From Pseudomonadales bacterium (GTDB lineage Bacteria; Pseudomonadota; Gammaproteobacteria; Pseudomonadales; Azotimanducaceae): a stretch of DNA of 64,000 bases. A program made the translations under genes and the position numbers. Under the pieces are notes generated by a model. That model was not told the DNA's origin. It ran no database searches and saw only the letters and a list, made by a program, of their open reading frames with translations. Shown here in pieces: positions 35,213 through 44,509 of this stretch. The stretch is from contig JAWKZN010000001.1 in assembly GCA_041395945.1 (NCBI GenBank), positions 2,356,001-2,420,000 of the forward strand. Direction: 5' to 3'. How positions within the stretch are numbered: position 1 is the stretch's first letter; each line of letters opens with the position of its first letter.

Positions 35213-36745
35213 ATGCACCGACTACAGGACACCGATCCCGCGACTGACATCGACTGGTTCATCTTCATTGCCAGTGCAATCGCCATTTTCGCGGTGTGTA
35301 TTCCATTGGGCCTCTACCCCGATGCAGGAGCGGTGGTACTGAACGACGCCTTCACTTTCGTCACTCAGAAACTCGGCGTAGGTTACATCCTCTTCAGCAT
35401 TGCCGCGATCGGGCTGCTGCTGTACCTGTCCTGTTCCCGCTTCGGAAAGATCGTCCTGGGGGGCACAGGAGAGCCGGATTTCGCAACCTTCAGCTGGGCT
35501 GCAATGCTCTTCTGCGGCGGCATTGGAACCAGTGTGCTGTACTGGGGCACCATCGAGTGGGCCCACTACTATCAGACGCCCCCAATGGGGATTACCGCGG
35601 AGACACCCGAAGCACTGCGATGGGCCACCGCCTATCCGATTTTTCACTGGGGATTCACCGGATGGGCGCTGTATTGCCTGCCGGCCGTCGCTGTGGCTTA
35701 CGCTTACCATGTTCGTGGTGTGCCCTCATTGACCTTGACCGCTGCCTGCGAACCCATCATCGGTCAGTGGGCCCATCGCTTTCCCGGCAGACTGATCGAT
35801 ATCACCTACATGATCGGCCTGGTCGGTGCCTGCAGCACGGGGATCGGACTGGCGGTACCACTTATTGCCGCCTGTCTCGGCCACATGTTCGGTTTCGCAG
35901 ATACCTTTGCTCTGAAAGTTGTGGTGATCTCCATCGTTACTCTGGTCTTCGTGGTGAGTGTATGGATCGGCCTGGACCGCGGTATCAAGCGCCTGAGTAA
36001 TCTTGCAGTGTGGCTTGCGTTCTGTCTTCTGGCATTCATTCTCATCACCGGCCCTACTGTTTTTATTCTCGAGTACGGCACGGCAACTTTCGGTTTCATG
36101 TTGCAGAACTTCGTACTGATGAGTACCTGGACGGACCCGGTCGAGAATTCCGATTTCGTGGAGTCGTGGACCGTTTTCTATTGGGCCTGGTGGCTCGCCC
36201 TGGGGCCGTTCATGGGTATCTTCATCACGAAGATCTCAGGTGGCCGCACGATCCGTCAGGTGATCCTCGGTTCTCTCGGCTACGGCACTCTGGGAACCAG
36301 TCTCTTCTTCCTCGTGCTCGGCAACTACGCCGTGCACCTGGAACTCAGCGAACGGCTGCCGGTACTCAATGAACTTCGGAGCAATGGTCCTGCGTCCGCA
36401 GTAGTTCAGGTGATGGCGTCGCTGCCCCTTGCCGCAGTCGTGCTGCCGGTATTCAGCCTGATCTGCGTGATCTTCGCCACCACCAGCTACGACTCTGCCT
36501 CCTACACCCTGGCTTCTTCCACCACACGCGCTCTGCCGCGTGACGCTCATCCTGCGCGCTGGAATCGTGTTTTCTGGGCTCTCGCGCTCGGTCTGCTGCC
36601 GATCACTCTGATCCAGATCGGCGGCTTACGCCCTCTGCAGTCAGCCGTGGTCGCGGTCTCGGTACCTCTACTGCTGGTGGTCGCCCTGATGACGGCCGGG
36701 TTGTGGAAGAGTCTCCATGCCGATGAGGTGAAGTTGCCCGACTGA
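35213..36745 (+). CDS. BCCT family transporter (betaine/carnitine/choline)
   Basis: Inner-membrane secondary transporter of 510 residues with about twelve helices. The family glycine-rich segment is GGIGTSVLYWGTIEWAHYY, followed by TAYPIFHWGFTGWALY, and the aromatic block TVFYWAWWLALGPFMGIFI typical of helix 8. BCCT carriers take up quaternary amines, usually with sodium or protons. Its divergent partner is a GMC alcohol oxidoreductase, so uptake of choline or another onium compound is reasonable. ATG 35213 has no strong ribosome binding site. Confidence 0.93.
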   Translation: MHRLQDTDPATDIDWFIFIASAIAIFAVCIPLGLYPDAGAVVLNDAFTFVTQKLGVGYILFSIAAIGLLLYLSCSRFGKIVLGGTGEPDFATFSWAAMLFCGGIGTSVLYWGTIEWAHYYQTPPMGITAETPEALRWATAYPIFHWGFTGWALYCLPAVAVAYAYHVRGVPSLTLTAACEPIIGQWAHRFPGRLIDITYMIGLVGACSTGIGLAVPLIAACLGHMFGFADTFALKVVVISIVTLVFVVSVWIGLDRGIKRLSNLAVWLAFCLLAFILITGPTVFILEYGTATFGFMLQNFVLMSTWTDPVENSDFVESWTVFYWAWWLALGPFMGIFITKISGGRTIRQVILGSLGYGTLGTSLFFLVLGNYAVHLELSERLPVLNELRSNGPASAVVQVMASLPLAAVVLPVFSLICVIFATTSYDSASYTLASSTTRALPRDAHPARWNRVFWALALGLLPITLIQIGGLRPLQSAVVAVSVPLLLVVALMTAGLWKSLHADEVKLPD

Positions 36746-36836
36746 GCCGGGTCCGGCACCCTCGATTTCCAGCTGGATTTGGCGTTTACTCTCACAAAGT
36801 GGATCTCACGATCATGCCTGGGGAGGACGGATCCCG

Positions 36837-38003
36837 GTGAGCCTGAAGACATTCCGCAAAGAAGCCACCGCGTGGCTGTATGAGCACTGCCCGGAGTCTC
36901 TGCGCGGCAGCGCGGAAGCGGTTTCCGGCGGCGGTCGCAAGGTACCCATAGAGGATTCAAATGCTCGGCGCTACTTCGATGCCATGTTTGAACGTGGCTG
37001 GACGGTGCCTGCCTGGCCTCGCGAATACGGTGGCGCAGCCTTGAGTCCGGACGAAACCCACATGCTCAGACTCGCCATGGCCGATGTCGGCGCGCCGCCT
37101 CCACTGGCTGGTATGGGGACCAGCATGATCGGGCCCACACTCCTCGAACATGGCACTCCGGAGCAGAAAGCACGGCATCTGCCGGGTATCGCCAGTGGTG
37201 AGATCCGCTGGTGCCAGGGTTACTCCGAACCTGGTGCGGGCTCGGACCTGGCCAGTCTGAAGACCCGGGCTGTCGATCAGGGTGACCATTTTCTCATCAA
37301 CGGATCGAAAATCTGGACTTCCGGCGCCCAGTTCGCTGACTGGATCTTCTGCCTGGTACGAACCGATTTCGACGCGCCGAAACACGACGGGATCAGCTTC
37401 ATTCTGTTTTCCATGGATCAGCCCGGTGTCACTGTGAAACCGATTCGCCTGATCAGTGGCGCCTCGCCGTTCTGCGAGTGTTTTTTCGACGATGTGCTGG
37501 CTCAGAAAGCCGATCTGGTTGGTCAGCTCAATCGCGGCTGGAGTATCGCCAAGCGTCTGCTGCAACACGAACGCTCTTCACTTTCAGGCGTGCAGCCGCA
37601 GACCCGATCCATTCCGGAAGTTGCACGGCTCTACGCTCCTTTCGTAAACGGAGCGATCGCGGAACCTGGTCTTCGCCGCGCGGTAATCGATCACGAGCTG
37701 CAGTCGCTCGCGCTCGCGCTGACTCAGAAGCGTGCCCGCGAGGAAAACGCGGATGGCGGTACACAGACCTTCGCTACGTCTATTTTCAAACTTGTACGCA
37801 GTGAACTGACAAAAACACGCACCGAGCTGATTCTTACCCTGATGGGCAGCCGGGGTGTCGGCTGGGAAGGCGAAGGTTTCAGCCCGGAAGAACTTGCTGA
37901 AACACGATTCTGGCTGGCCCGGAAAGCGGGCACCATTGCCGGCGGATCTTCGGAGGTACAGCTCAACATCATAGCCAAACGGGTACTCGGTCTGCCCGAC
38001 TGA
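36837..38003 (+). CDS. Acyl-CoA dehydrogenase family protein
   Basis: FAD enzyme of 388 residues that introduces a double bond at the alpha-beta position of an acyl-CoA. Blocks: WPREYGGAALSPDETHML, WCQGYSEPGAGSDLASLKTR, LINGSKIWTSGAQFADWIF and the C-terminal AGGSSEVQLNIIAKRVLGL. The last block carries a Gly where medium-chain enzymes have the catalytic Glu, as in the FadE-type proteins that act on sterol or branched acyl-CoAs. GTG 36837 follows GGAGG nine bases away. It starts a run of five genes (hot-dog-like protein, amidase, two small membrane proteins). Confidence 0.92.
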   Translation: MSLKTFRKEATAWLYEHCPESLRGSAEAVSGGGRKVPIEDSNARRYFDAMFERGWTVPAWPREYGGAALSPDETHMLRLAMADVGAPPPLAGMGTSMIGPTLLEHGTPEQKARHLPGIASGEIRWCQGYSEPGAGSDLASLKTRAVDQGDHFLINGSKIWTSGAQFADWIFCLVRTDFDAPKHDGISFILFSMDQPGVTVKPIRLISGASPFCECFFDDVLAQKADLVGQLNRGWSIAKRLLQHERSSLSGVQPQTRSIPEVARLYAPFVNGAIAEPGLRRAVIDHELQSLALALTQKRAREENADGGTQTFATSIFKLVRSELTKTRTELILTLMGSRGVGWEGEGFSPEELAETRFWLARKAGTIAGGSSEVQLNIIAKRVLGLPD

Positions 38004-38029
38004 TCAATTACCGGACGCGGAGCATCAAA

Positions 38030-38902
38030 ATGTCCAGATCATTCAGCGAATCCGCCGGCATACTCACCGGACCGGAGCGCTCTCCCCGCAACAGCGCAAG
38101 TCACCTTGGTGCAGGCAGCATCCACGATGACACCACCGCTCAGAAGCTGGGTTTCCGAGGTGGTACGGTGGCGGGGTCCCTGCATATGGAACAGTTCCCT
38201 CCCCTGCTGGTGGAAGTGTTCGGTGAAGACTGGCTGTCGCGAGGTGGCCTGTCGCTCTATTTCAAGTACGCCACCACAGATGGCGAACCGGTACGCGTCA
38301 GTGCCAGGCGACCAGCCGCTGCAGACCCAGACAGAACCGACGTCTGGATGGATGACACCCGGGGCAACCGGGTCTGTGATGGTACAGCCACCCTGGGCGG
38401 ACCCGATCCGCAATCCGCCATTCGCCAGCGTATCGCGGCCATGCCGGAACCCAGAGATCTCCGTATCCTCGCAAACGTGCAGCCCGGTTCGCTGGGCGCA
38501 GCCATGCCCACAAAGATCTCAGAAGCGGATCTGCAGCGACGCCTGGCGGTTATCACCGAACCCCTGCCGGCTTATTCAGATGCCAGTCTGTACGGCCACA
38601 GAATTGCAACTCCTGCACTTCAGGTACAGGTATTGCGGCCCAGCGAGGCGAAGATCCTGCCCAGGAATTCCGACTTCGGTGTCGGCCTGTTCGGTGCCAT
38701 CGAGCTGCAGCTCCTGCAGGGGCCGGTATTTGTCGACTACGACTACGAAACCCATGCCCGGATACTGGCGGTCGGCGAAACACCCAAGACCGAGTATCTC
38801 TACTACGAAGCGTTTCTGAACGACCCTTCGAACAGCAGTGAAGTTCTGAGCATGATCATGATGCTGCGCTTCATGAAGGCTTCATCAAAACTCTGGCAGT
38901 AG
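38030..38902 (+). CDS. Hot-dog fold, MaoC-like protein of unclear function
   Basis: Protein of 290 residues that I place tentatively in the hot-dog superfamily. The stretch SIHDDTTAQKLGFRGGTVAG resembles the His-Asp hydratase signature of MaoC-type enzymes (N/S-x-H-x-D ... GF-G). The remainder has GLFGAIELQLLQGPVFVD and no membrane segment. It lies 26 bases after the acyl-CoA dehydrogenase stop and 22 bases before the amidase, so hydration of the dehydrogenase product is an obvious guess. A full two-domain MaoC hydratase would usually be more regular, so confidence in the reaction is low. Confidence 0.72.
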   Translation: MSRSFSESAGILTGPERSPRNSASHLGAGSIHDDTTAQKLGFRGGTVAGSLHMEQFPPLLVEVFGEDWLSRGGLSLYFKYATTDGEPVRVSARRPAAADPDRTDVWMDDTRGNRVCDGTATLGGPDPQSAIRQRIAAMPEPRDLRILANVQPGSLGAAMPTKISEADLQRRLAVITEPLPAYSDASLYGHRIATPALQVQVLRPSEAKILPRNSDFGVGLFGAIELQLLQGPVFVDYDYETHARILAVGETPKTEYLYYEAFLNDPSNSSEVLSMIMMLRFMKASSKLWQ

Positions 38903-38924
38903 CCGAACAGCGAGAATAACTCAG

Positions 38925-40328
38925 ATGCGAAAACTGTACGAACACTCTGCCAGTGAACTGTCGGAACTGATCCGGAAGCGGGAGGTATCGAGCCGTGAGG
39001 TGGTCCAGGCCCACCTCGATCGAATCGCGGCAGTAAACGGCAGGGTCAACGCGGTCACGCTGGTGCTGGCGGAATCTGCGCTGGCTGCCGCTGATGCAGC
39101 CGATGCGGCCGATGCGGCCGGCAGCAGGAAGACCCATCCTCTGCACGGCGTGCCCTTCACCATCAAGGAAAACATCGACTGCGTGGGGAGTGCCACGACA
39201 AATGGCGTACCTGCACTGGCAGACGCCATGCCGGCAATCGATGCCCCGGTGGTTGCCCGGATGAAGGCCGCCGGCGCCATTCCGATTGCGCGCACCAACA
39301 TGCCGGAAATGGGCCTGCGTCTGTCTACCGATAATCCCCTGCGCGGCCGTACTCTGAATCCCTGGAATGCGAAGCTCACTGCCGGTGGTTCCAGCGGCGG
39401 TGACGGGGTTGCGCTGGCTACCGGCATGACCCCCTTTGGTCTGGGCAACGACATTGGTGGCTCGCTCCGCAATCCGGCCTACTGTAACGGTATTACCGCC
39501 CTGAAGCCGACCCAGGGACGCATTCCCCACGCCACCTGTATCGATCCTCAGGATGGCGGCATGGCCGTCCAGGCAATGCTCGTGGAAGGACCCATGGCGC
39601 GCTCGCTGGCAGATCTGCGACTGGGGCTGTCGATTCTCGCGGGCAGAGACACCCGTGATCCGGTCTCTGTGGATGCTCCGCTCACCGCAGCGGCGCCACT
39701 CCGGCGCCGGGCCGCGCTGGTGACACGGATACCTGGCGGCAGCATTCCCGAGGCAACCGTGGCCGCAATCCGGAAGGCGGGTGCATTGCTGGCCGCAGCA
39801 GGCTGGGAGGTGGAGGAGACGACACCGCCTGAACTGGAGAGAGTCACCGAAATCTGGGGAAACGTACTGGCAATTGACTTCCAGGTCATGGTGCCGATGA
39901 TCGCCCCGATGATCACCCAGTCGCTGCAGACCGTTCTGCTGCAGCTGTGTCAACGCTTCGACACCGGCAACGTCCCTAACAGTGCTATACACGCGGAACG
40001 GTCACGGCTGCAGCGCACCTGGTCGGGATTCTTCGCGGACTATCCGGTGGTGGTAGGCCCTACCTGGACCCGGTTACCGTGGCCGGCCGATGCGGATCTG
40101 GATCCGGCTTCCGGTCTGGATCTGCTCATTGATACCGTACGTTTCATCACACCGGGCAATGTCCTGGGACTGCCTTCAGTGGCCCTGCCCACCGGAACCT
40201 CCGCGGGGCTCCCCACCGGCATTCAGATTTATGCCGACTTGTGGCGCGAGGATCTGTGTCTCGATGCTGCAGAGATCGTTGAAGCCGGAGTCACACGGCC
40301 GACTCCGATCGACCCGATCGACCGGTAG
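38925..40328 (+). CDS. Amidase signature family protein
   Basis: Amide hydrolase of 467 residues. The Ser-cisSer-Lys triad is visible: Lys in HGVPFTIKENID, Ser in TAGGSSGG, and Ser in GLGNDIGGSLRNPAYCNG. The N-terminus, SELIRKREVSSREVVQAH, is the usual opening. A run of three 9-base repeats (39093-39119) encodes an Asp-Ala-Ala stretch in the early loop and is an expansion of low complexity. Substrates of this family range from aryl amides to glutamyl-tRNA; gatB/gatC genes are not present, so a catabolic role is more likely. Confidence 0.92.
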   Translation: MRKLYEHSASELSELIRKREVSSREVVQAHLDRIAAVNGRVNAVTLVLAESALAAADAADAADAAGSRKTHPLHGVPFTIKENIDCVGSATTNGVPALADAMPAIDAPVVARMKAAGAIPIARTNMPEMGLRLSTDNPLRGRTLNPWNAKLTAGGSSGGDGVALATGMTPFGLGNDIGGSLRNPAYCNGITALKPTQGRIPHATCIDPQDGGMAVQAMLVEGPMARSLADLRLGLSILAGRDTRDPVSVDAPLTAAAPLRRRAALVTRIPGGSIPEATVAAIRKAGALLAAAGWEVEETTPPELERVTEIWGNVLAIDFQVMVPMIAPMITQSLQTVLLQLCQRFDTGNVPNSAIHAERSRLQRTWSGFFADYPVVVGPTWTRLPWPADADLDPASGLDLLIDTVRFITPGNVLGLPSVALPTGTSAGLPTGIQIYADLWREDLCLDAAEIVEAGVTRPTPIDPIDR

Positions 40329-40380
40329 CGGGCTTTCGCACGGGATTCGAGGTAGTATCCCCTGCAGAGAGGGGAGCTGA

Positions 40381-40932
40381 ATGCTGAAAATTATTCTACA
40401 GATCCTGGGTCTGCTGGTGCTGCTGCTCGGGCTGACACTGATCACCCTGAAGCTTAAGAACCAGAACGCGGACGGTCCTTCGGTGCTGTTTCCGGGCGGA
40501 GCGCTGGTTTCCGGCGAACTGTACAGTGGCTCGGAACCGGACTGGTCTTTTACAGACGATGTTTTCACCATCGAACTGCAGACTACGGATCCGGACAGTT
40601 CGCGGCAGATATTCATCATGGAAAGCGGCGGCAAGGTATACGTACCTTCCGGATACATGCGCTCGTTTCTCGGCAAGCTCTGGAAAGACTGGGCGTTTGA
40701 TGTCGAAGCAGGCAGTACGCTCGCAGTCGCGCGCATCAAAGGCGTGCGCTATGAACGTGAGCTGGTGCGGGTGATGGATCCCGCCGTAATCGAAGGTGTC
40801 GCGAACAAGCTTGCACAGAAGTACGCCGGTGGCGCCACGCCTGAGGCTGTTGCCGGGATCGCGCGAAGCGTAGCGGATGGCGATACCTGGATATTCGAAC
40901 TGGCACCCCGAGGAGCAAGCGTCAATGAATAA
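40381..40932 (+). CDS. Membrane-anchored protein of unknown function
   Basis: Protein of 183 residues with one N-terminal membrane helix (IILQILGLLVLLLGLTLITL) and an outside domain of about 155 residues rich in beta segments (VFTIELQTTDPDSSRQIFIM; YVPSGYMRSFLGKLWKDW; RIKGVRYERELVRV). I do not recognise the family. GGGGAG lies directly upstream of ATG 40381. It overlaps the next small gene by eight bases, so the two are translationally coupled, and both could be part of the amidase/acyl-CoA unit or a separate pair. Confidence 0.75.
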   Translation: MLKIILQILGLLVLLLGLTLITLKLKNQNADGPSVLFPGGALVSGELYSGSEPDWSFTDDVFTIELQTTDPDSSRQIFIMESGGKVYVPSGYMRSFLGKLWKDWAFDVEAGSTLAVARIKGVRYERELVRVMDPAVIEGVANKLAQKYAGGATPEAVAGIARSVADGDTWIFELAPRGASVNE

Positions 40933-41059
40933 TGGTCTATATCTGAAACTCTGCGCTGGTGTCGCGGTGATCTGGGTGCTGGGCCTGCTCTTCGTGCCGG
41001 CCTTCGCAGAGACGGTCGAACGTCTGATGCTGCTGTTTCTTTCTACTAACGCCCGCTAG
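40925..41059 (+). CDS. 44-residue membrane micro-protein
   Basis: Small protein with one predicted membrane helix (LCAGVAVIWVLGLLFVPAF). ATG 40925 has GAGGAGC upstream and overlaps the end of the preceding gene by eight bases. The overlap and hydrophobic profile argue for a real peptide; no family is recognised. It could be an anchor or partner subunit for the upstream membrane protein. Confidence 0.6.
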   Translation: MNNGLYLKLCAGVAVIWVLGLLFVPAFAETVERLMLLFLSTNAR

Positions 41060-41064
41060 GGCGA

Positions 41065-41086
41065 CCGACGGCCGTCAGCGCGTCGG
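41065..41086. terminator. Possible inverted repeat between convergent genes
   Basis: CCGACG and CGTCGG form a 6-base stem with a 10-base loop, in the 61-base gap between the micro-protein and the convergent heme beta-propeller gene. A terminator role is suggested by location only. Confidence 0.3.
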
Positions 41087-41120
41087 CCCCCGGGTTGAGA
41101 GCCGACGCATGAACTCAGCT

Positions 41121-42845
41121 TCAGTTCTGGCTCAGCTTCACTCCCGCTTCGACCTTCGGATCATAATTCGGATCGATGCAGAGAATTTCCAGCACTCCTC
41201 CTTCCAGAGCGGGCGGCGGGATCGGATTATTGGACAGACACACCTGACCATCCGCGCTGAAGGTCATATCCCGGGAATAGCTGCCGGCTAGCGGGACAGG
41301 ATAGACCACGAATCGCTCTTCCTCCGGAATAAAACGGAAAATACGATCGGTCATGTTTTCATTCAACCAGATATCCTGAGTTCCCGGGTGCACACCCAGC
41401 GCGTAGGGCGCTGGCCGATAACCCTCGGCAAATTCCGGCATCACGTAAACTTTGCTTTCGAATCCTTTCGCGACGTCTATTCGAGCAAGCTCTCCTTCTG
41501 AATATCCGGTCACCCACAGGACGCCGTCTTTATCAAAACGCATACGCCGTGGTCCACGTACCGGGGAATCGAATTCCGTAACTTCCAGAGTGTCCGGATT
41601 CACATGACCTATCTTGTCGCCGAACAGGCGGCTGTACCACATGGTGTCGTCGATCGGATTGATGTCGATGCCGTAGGGTTGAGTGCCACCGGATATCCCG
41701 CCGGAGGCCACCTGTGGCAGTGAGATCACATCGAACTTACCGGTCCTGATGTCCAGCCGCGCGACGTGCTCGGATCCCGCCAGTGTGAACCACACAAAGC
41801 CTTTCTTGTCCGCCCGGATGGTATGGGGATAATTGGCGCCAGTCGCTGGATCGATCGCGTATGACGGTTCCCATTCATTGGTCTGCGGGTTGAACACACC
41901 GATGCTCCGGCTGCCCGCGTTGGTCACATAGTATTTGCCGTCTATGGCCAGATCGAGGGAGTGGGGGCCATGGCGCGAGCCCGGATTGAATTCACCCACT
42001 ACTTCCTGTGTTGATGCCGTATACCCCTTGCGGTACTCATTTCCCTTCCCGCCAGCCTGCATCACGTATTCCGACTGGCCGGTTGCAGGATCGGTGATCA
42101 CCATGTGATCGAGTCCCTGATCCACCGTGTAGATCAGTCCGCTGGTGGGATGGATGATGGCGTCGTGGGGTACAAACGCACGCTCCAGCATGAACTCATA
42201 GACTTTGGTGTTTGCCAGTGTTTTGTCCAGGGGGAAGACCGGGCGCACTGTGATGGGTTTTCCATCAAATCCTTCCGCCAGTATTACCGAGCGGCGATCG
42301 CGCAGTACTGCGTCGAAATTACCTACCATCTGGTGCATGCGCTGAATGGTCACCGACCAGGACTCCGCCGTGCGCACCTGGCGGGTGAAAGGATTACCCA
42401 TCTGATGACAGGACAGACAGTCCCGCTGAAACTGATAGCGGTTGAAGTCTTTGTCATCCCCGGATTCGAAAGGCAGACCGCCGAAATGGTAGGCAGCCGG
42501 CAGACTCTCGGAAATCTCGACCGGATCGGTCATCGCTGTCATGACCAGGTTTTCCTGGCTGGTACCGGTCGGTGCGATTTCCACGGTGGTCCTGGCATCC
42601 TTGAAGTAGGGGCTGCGAGCGCGCAGTTGCAGGGTGCCGCTGAGCTGGGTTACCAGGGTGTACTGTCCCTGAGAATCGGTGTACACGGACTCCGACACAC
42701 CCAGAACATCGTCCGTAACCCTGACCAGGACACCTTCCATCAGCTCACCGGTCTCGGTTTTGATGGTTCCGGTGAGGACGCCTCCCATCGCCGGTAGTGC
42801 GAAGACAGCTGTGAGCAGCGCACAGCCTAAGAGTTTGAAGTTCAT
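41121..42845 (-). CDS. Exported beta-propeller protein with one heme c motif
   Basis: Periplasmic protein of 574 residues. After a signal peptide (LLGCALLTAVFALPAMG) there is a beta-sandwich like carboxypeptidase regulatory domains (GTIKTETGELMEGVLVRVTD), a single heme c site CLSCH near residue 145, then a propeller of repeating YGIDINPIDDTMWYSRL-like units resembling virginiamycin B lyase/SMP-30 blades. ATG 42845 has GGGAG upstream and is preferred to an earlier codon at 42860. A role in periplasmic electron transfer or as a substrate-binding oxidoreductase is possible. It is divergent from a P450 gene. Confidence 0.82.
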   Translation of the reverse strand: MNFKLLGCALLTAVFALPAMGGVLTGTIKTETGELMEGVLVRVTDDVLGVSESVYTDSQGQYTLVTQLSGTLQLRARSPYFKDARTTVEIAPTGTSQENLVMTAMTDPVEISESLPAAYHFGGLPFESGDDKDFNRYQFQRDCLSCHQMGNPFTRQVRTAESWSVTIQRMHQMVGNFDAVLRDRRSVILAEGFDGKPITVRPVFPLDKTLANTKVYEFMLERAFVPHDAIIHPTSGLIYTVDQGLDHMVITDPATGQSEYVMQAGGKGNEYRKGYTASTQEVVGEFNPGSRHGPHSLDLAIDGKYYVTNAGSRSIGVFNPQTNEWEPSYAIDPATGANYPHTIRADKKGFVWFTLAGSEHVARLDIRTGKFDVISLPQVASGGISGGTQPYGIDINPIDDTMWYSRLFGDKIGHVNPDTLEVTEFDSPVRGPRRMRFDKDGVLWVTGYSEGELARIDVAKGFESKVYVMPEFAEGYRPAPYALGVHPGTQDIWLNENMTDRIFRFIPEEERFVVYPVPLAGSYSRDMTFSADGQVCLSNNPIPPPALEGGVLEILCIDPNYDPKVEAGVKLSQN

Positions 42846-42888
42846 TGTCTTTTCTCCCATTAGCTTTTATCCCAATCGGGCAGAATAC

Positions 42889-42901
42889 TCCTGCAGCAGG
42901 A
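42889..42901. promoter_or_regulatory. Short dyad upstream of the beta-propeller gene
   Basis: TCCTGC and GCAGGA flank a single base, 44 bases upstream of the beta-propeller start, in the divergent region shared with the P450 gene. It could be an operator. Confidence 0.3.
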
Positions 42902-43000
42902 ATTGCGCGAGTAGCCAGGCCGGGCAGGGCAATGCCGGCCGCCACAGCCAAGCAAGCGATCAGATAGAACAAATCGGGGGCCTGTTGCGCTGAACTTCCG

Positions 43001-43021
43001 GCCTGGCCTTCCGGGCCAGGC
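43001..43021. promoter_or_regulatory. Stable hairpin in the P450 upstream region
   Basis: GCCTGGCC and GGCCAGGC form a perfect 8-base stem with a 5-base loop, about 120 bases before the P450 start. It is not followed by a T-run, so a leader structure or protein site is more likely than a terminator. Confidence 0.4.
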
Positions 43022-43139
43022 GGATATTTGAATTGTGCAGGTTTTGTCCCCAGAATCTTCCGCTGGTCTGAGACGACGTACAGCCCCGGGATCAGCGATT
43101 GACAGCAGGGTCCTGCCCAGATTGAAGAGGTAGTCAGAA

Positions 43140-44468
43140 ATGAGTGAGAGCGCAACACAGCAGGGTGTGCGATCCGGAGATGCCTTCCGCACACCGGAAC
43201 AGGAACAGGCCGCGAAAGGCGCCAATACCCCCGGGGCTTACGATATGCCTCTGGCGGACATCAATCCGGTCAACGCCCATCTCTTCAAGGAAAACCGCTG
43301 GCAGGAGGTCTTTGAACGCCTGCGTGCGGAGGACCCCGTTCACTTCAATCAGATCGAATCTGCGGGCAGGTACTGGTCGCTGTCCCGTTATGCGGATATC
43401 AAGCGCGTCGATGCGGACTGGGAAACGTTCTCCTCGGCGAAGGGCATCACTCTCGGGTTTCCTGTCGGAACGGAGATCCCACAAAGTCTCTTCCAGGGCA
43501 GCAGTGCCTTCATCTCCCAGGATCCACCCAGCCACGATCAGCAGCGGAAGACGGTCGCCGGTGTCGCCGCGCCAGGGAACCTCGCAAAACTGGAACCCCT
43601 CATCCGCGAGCGGACCTGCATGGTGCTGGACTCTCTGCCGGAAGGAGAGACTTTCGACTGGGTAGACACGGTGTCGATTGAGCTCACCACCATGATGCTG
43701 GCCACGCTGTTCGACTTTCCCTTCGAAGACCGCCGCAAGCTGACACGCTGGTCAGATATCGTTTTCGCCATTCCGGAACCCGGTGGCGTCGTGGAGACCC
43801 AGGCACAGAAGCGTGAGGAACTGCTCGAATGCCTCAGTTACTTCTCAAGGCTCTGGGAGGAGCGCAGGGTGAAGCCGGGGGACGATCTGGTCTCCATGCT
43901 GGTGCATGGTGAAGCCACCAGAGACATGGCGCCGGCCCAGCATCTCGGCAACCTGCTGCTGCTGATCGTCGGAGGCAATGATACGACCCGCAACACCATG
44001 TCCGGCAGTGTCTATGCGCTGAACAAATTTCCGGAACAGTACGACAAGCTCATCGCCAACCCCGGCCTGATTCCACAGTTCGGAGCAGAAGTGATCCGCT
44101 GGCAGACACCGCTCGCCTACATGCGAAGAACAGCGAATCGCAACTGCGAAATCGGCGGCAAGCAGATCAGGGAAGGTGACCAGGTACTGATGTGGTACGT
44201 GTCGGGCAATCGGGACGAGGAAGTCTTCGAGAATGCCAATGTGCTGGATATCGAACGCCACAATGCCAGGGCCCACCTGTCTTTCGGATTCGGCATCCAT
44301 CGCTGCATGGGTAACCGCCTCGCGGAGCTGCAGTTGCGCATCCTGTGGGAGGAGATATTGAAGCGTTTCGAAAAAATCGAGATTCAGGCGGAACCGAGCC
44401 GGACATTCTCCTCATTCGTGAAGGGATATACGCATCTGCCCGTCATCGTGCGGCGCAAAGCTGTCTGA
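43140..44468 (+). CDS. Cytochrome P450, CYP153-like (alkane/fatty-chain hydroxylase type)
   Basis: Soluble bacterial P450 of 442 residues. The heme ligand is Cys389 in LSFGFGIHRCMGNRLAE; the oxygen-activation helix has IVGGNDTTRNTMSG; EVIRWQTPLAYMRRTA lies near the ExxR-to-meander region. These stretches match my memory of CYP153, which hydroxylates alkanes or terpenes at the terminal carbon. The usual ferredoxin and ferredoxin reductase genes are not next to it, so its redox partners must lie elsewhere. It is monocistronic, with a 294-base divergent leader toward the heme beta-propeller. Confidence 0.88.
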   Translation: MSESATQQGVRSGDAFRTPEQEQAAKGANTPGAYDMPLADINPVNAHLFKENRWQEVFERLRAEDPVHFNQIESAGRYWSLSRYADIKRVDADWETFSSAKGITLGFPVGTEIPQSLFQGSSAFISQDPPSHDQQRKTVAGVAAPGNLAKLEPLIRERTCMVLDSLPEGETFDWVDTVSIELTTMMLATLFDFPFEDRRKLTRWSDIVFAIPEPGGVVETQAQKREELLECLSYFSRLWEERRVKPGDDLVSMLVHGEATRDMAPAQHLGNLLLLIVGGNDTTRNTMSGSVYALNKFPEQYDKLIANPGLIPQFGAEVIRWQTPLAYMRRTANRNCEIGGKQIREGDQVLMWYVSGNRDEEVFENANVLDIERHNARAHLSFGFGIHRCMGNRLAELQLRILWEEILKRFEKIEIQAEPSRTFSSFVKGYTHLPVIVRRKAV

Positions 44469-44509
44469 TTTTCGCCCGCTATCCTGTCCCTACCGGTGCC
44501 GGAAAAGCC

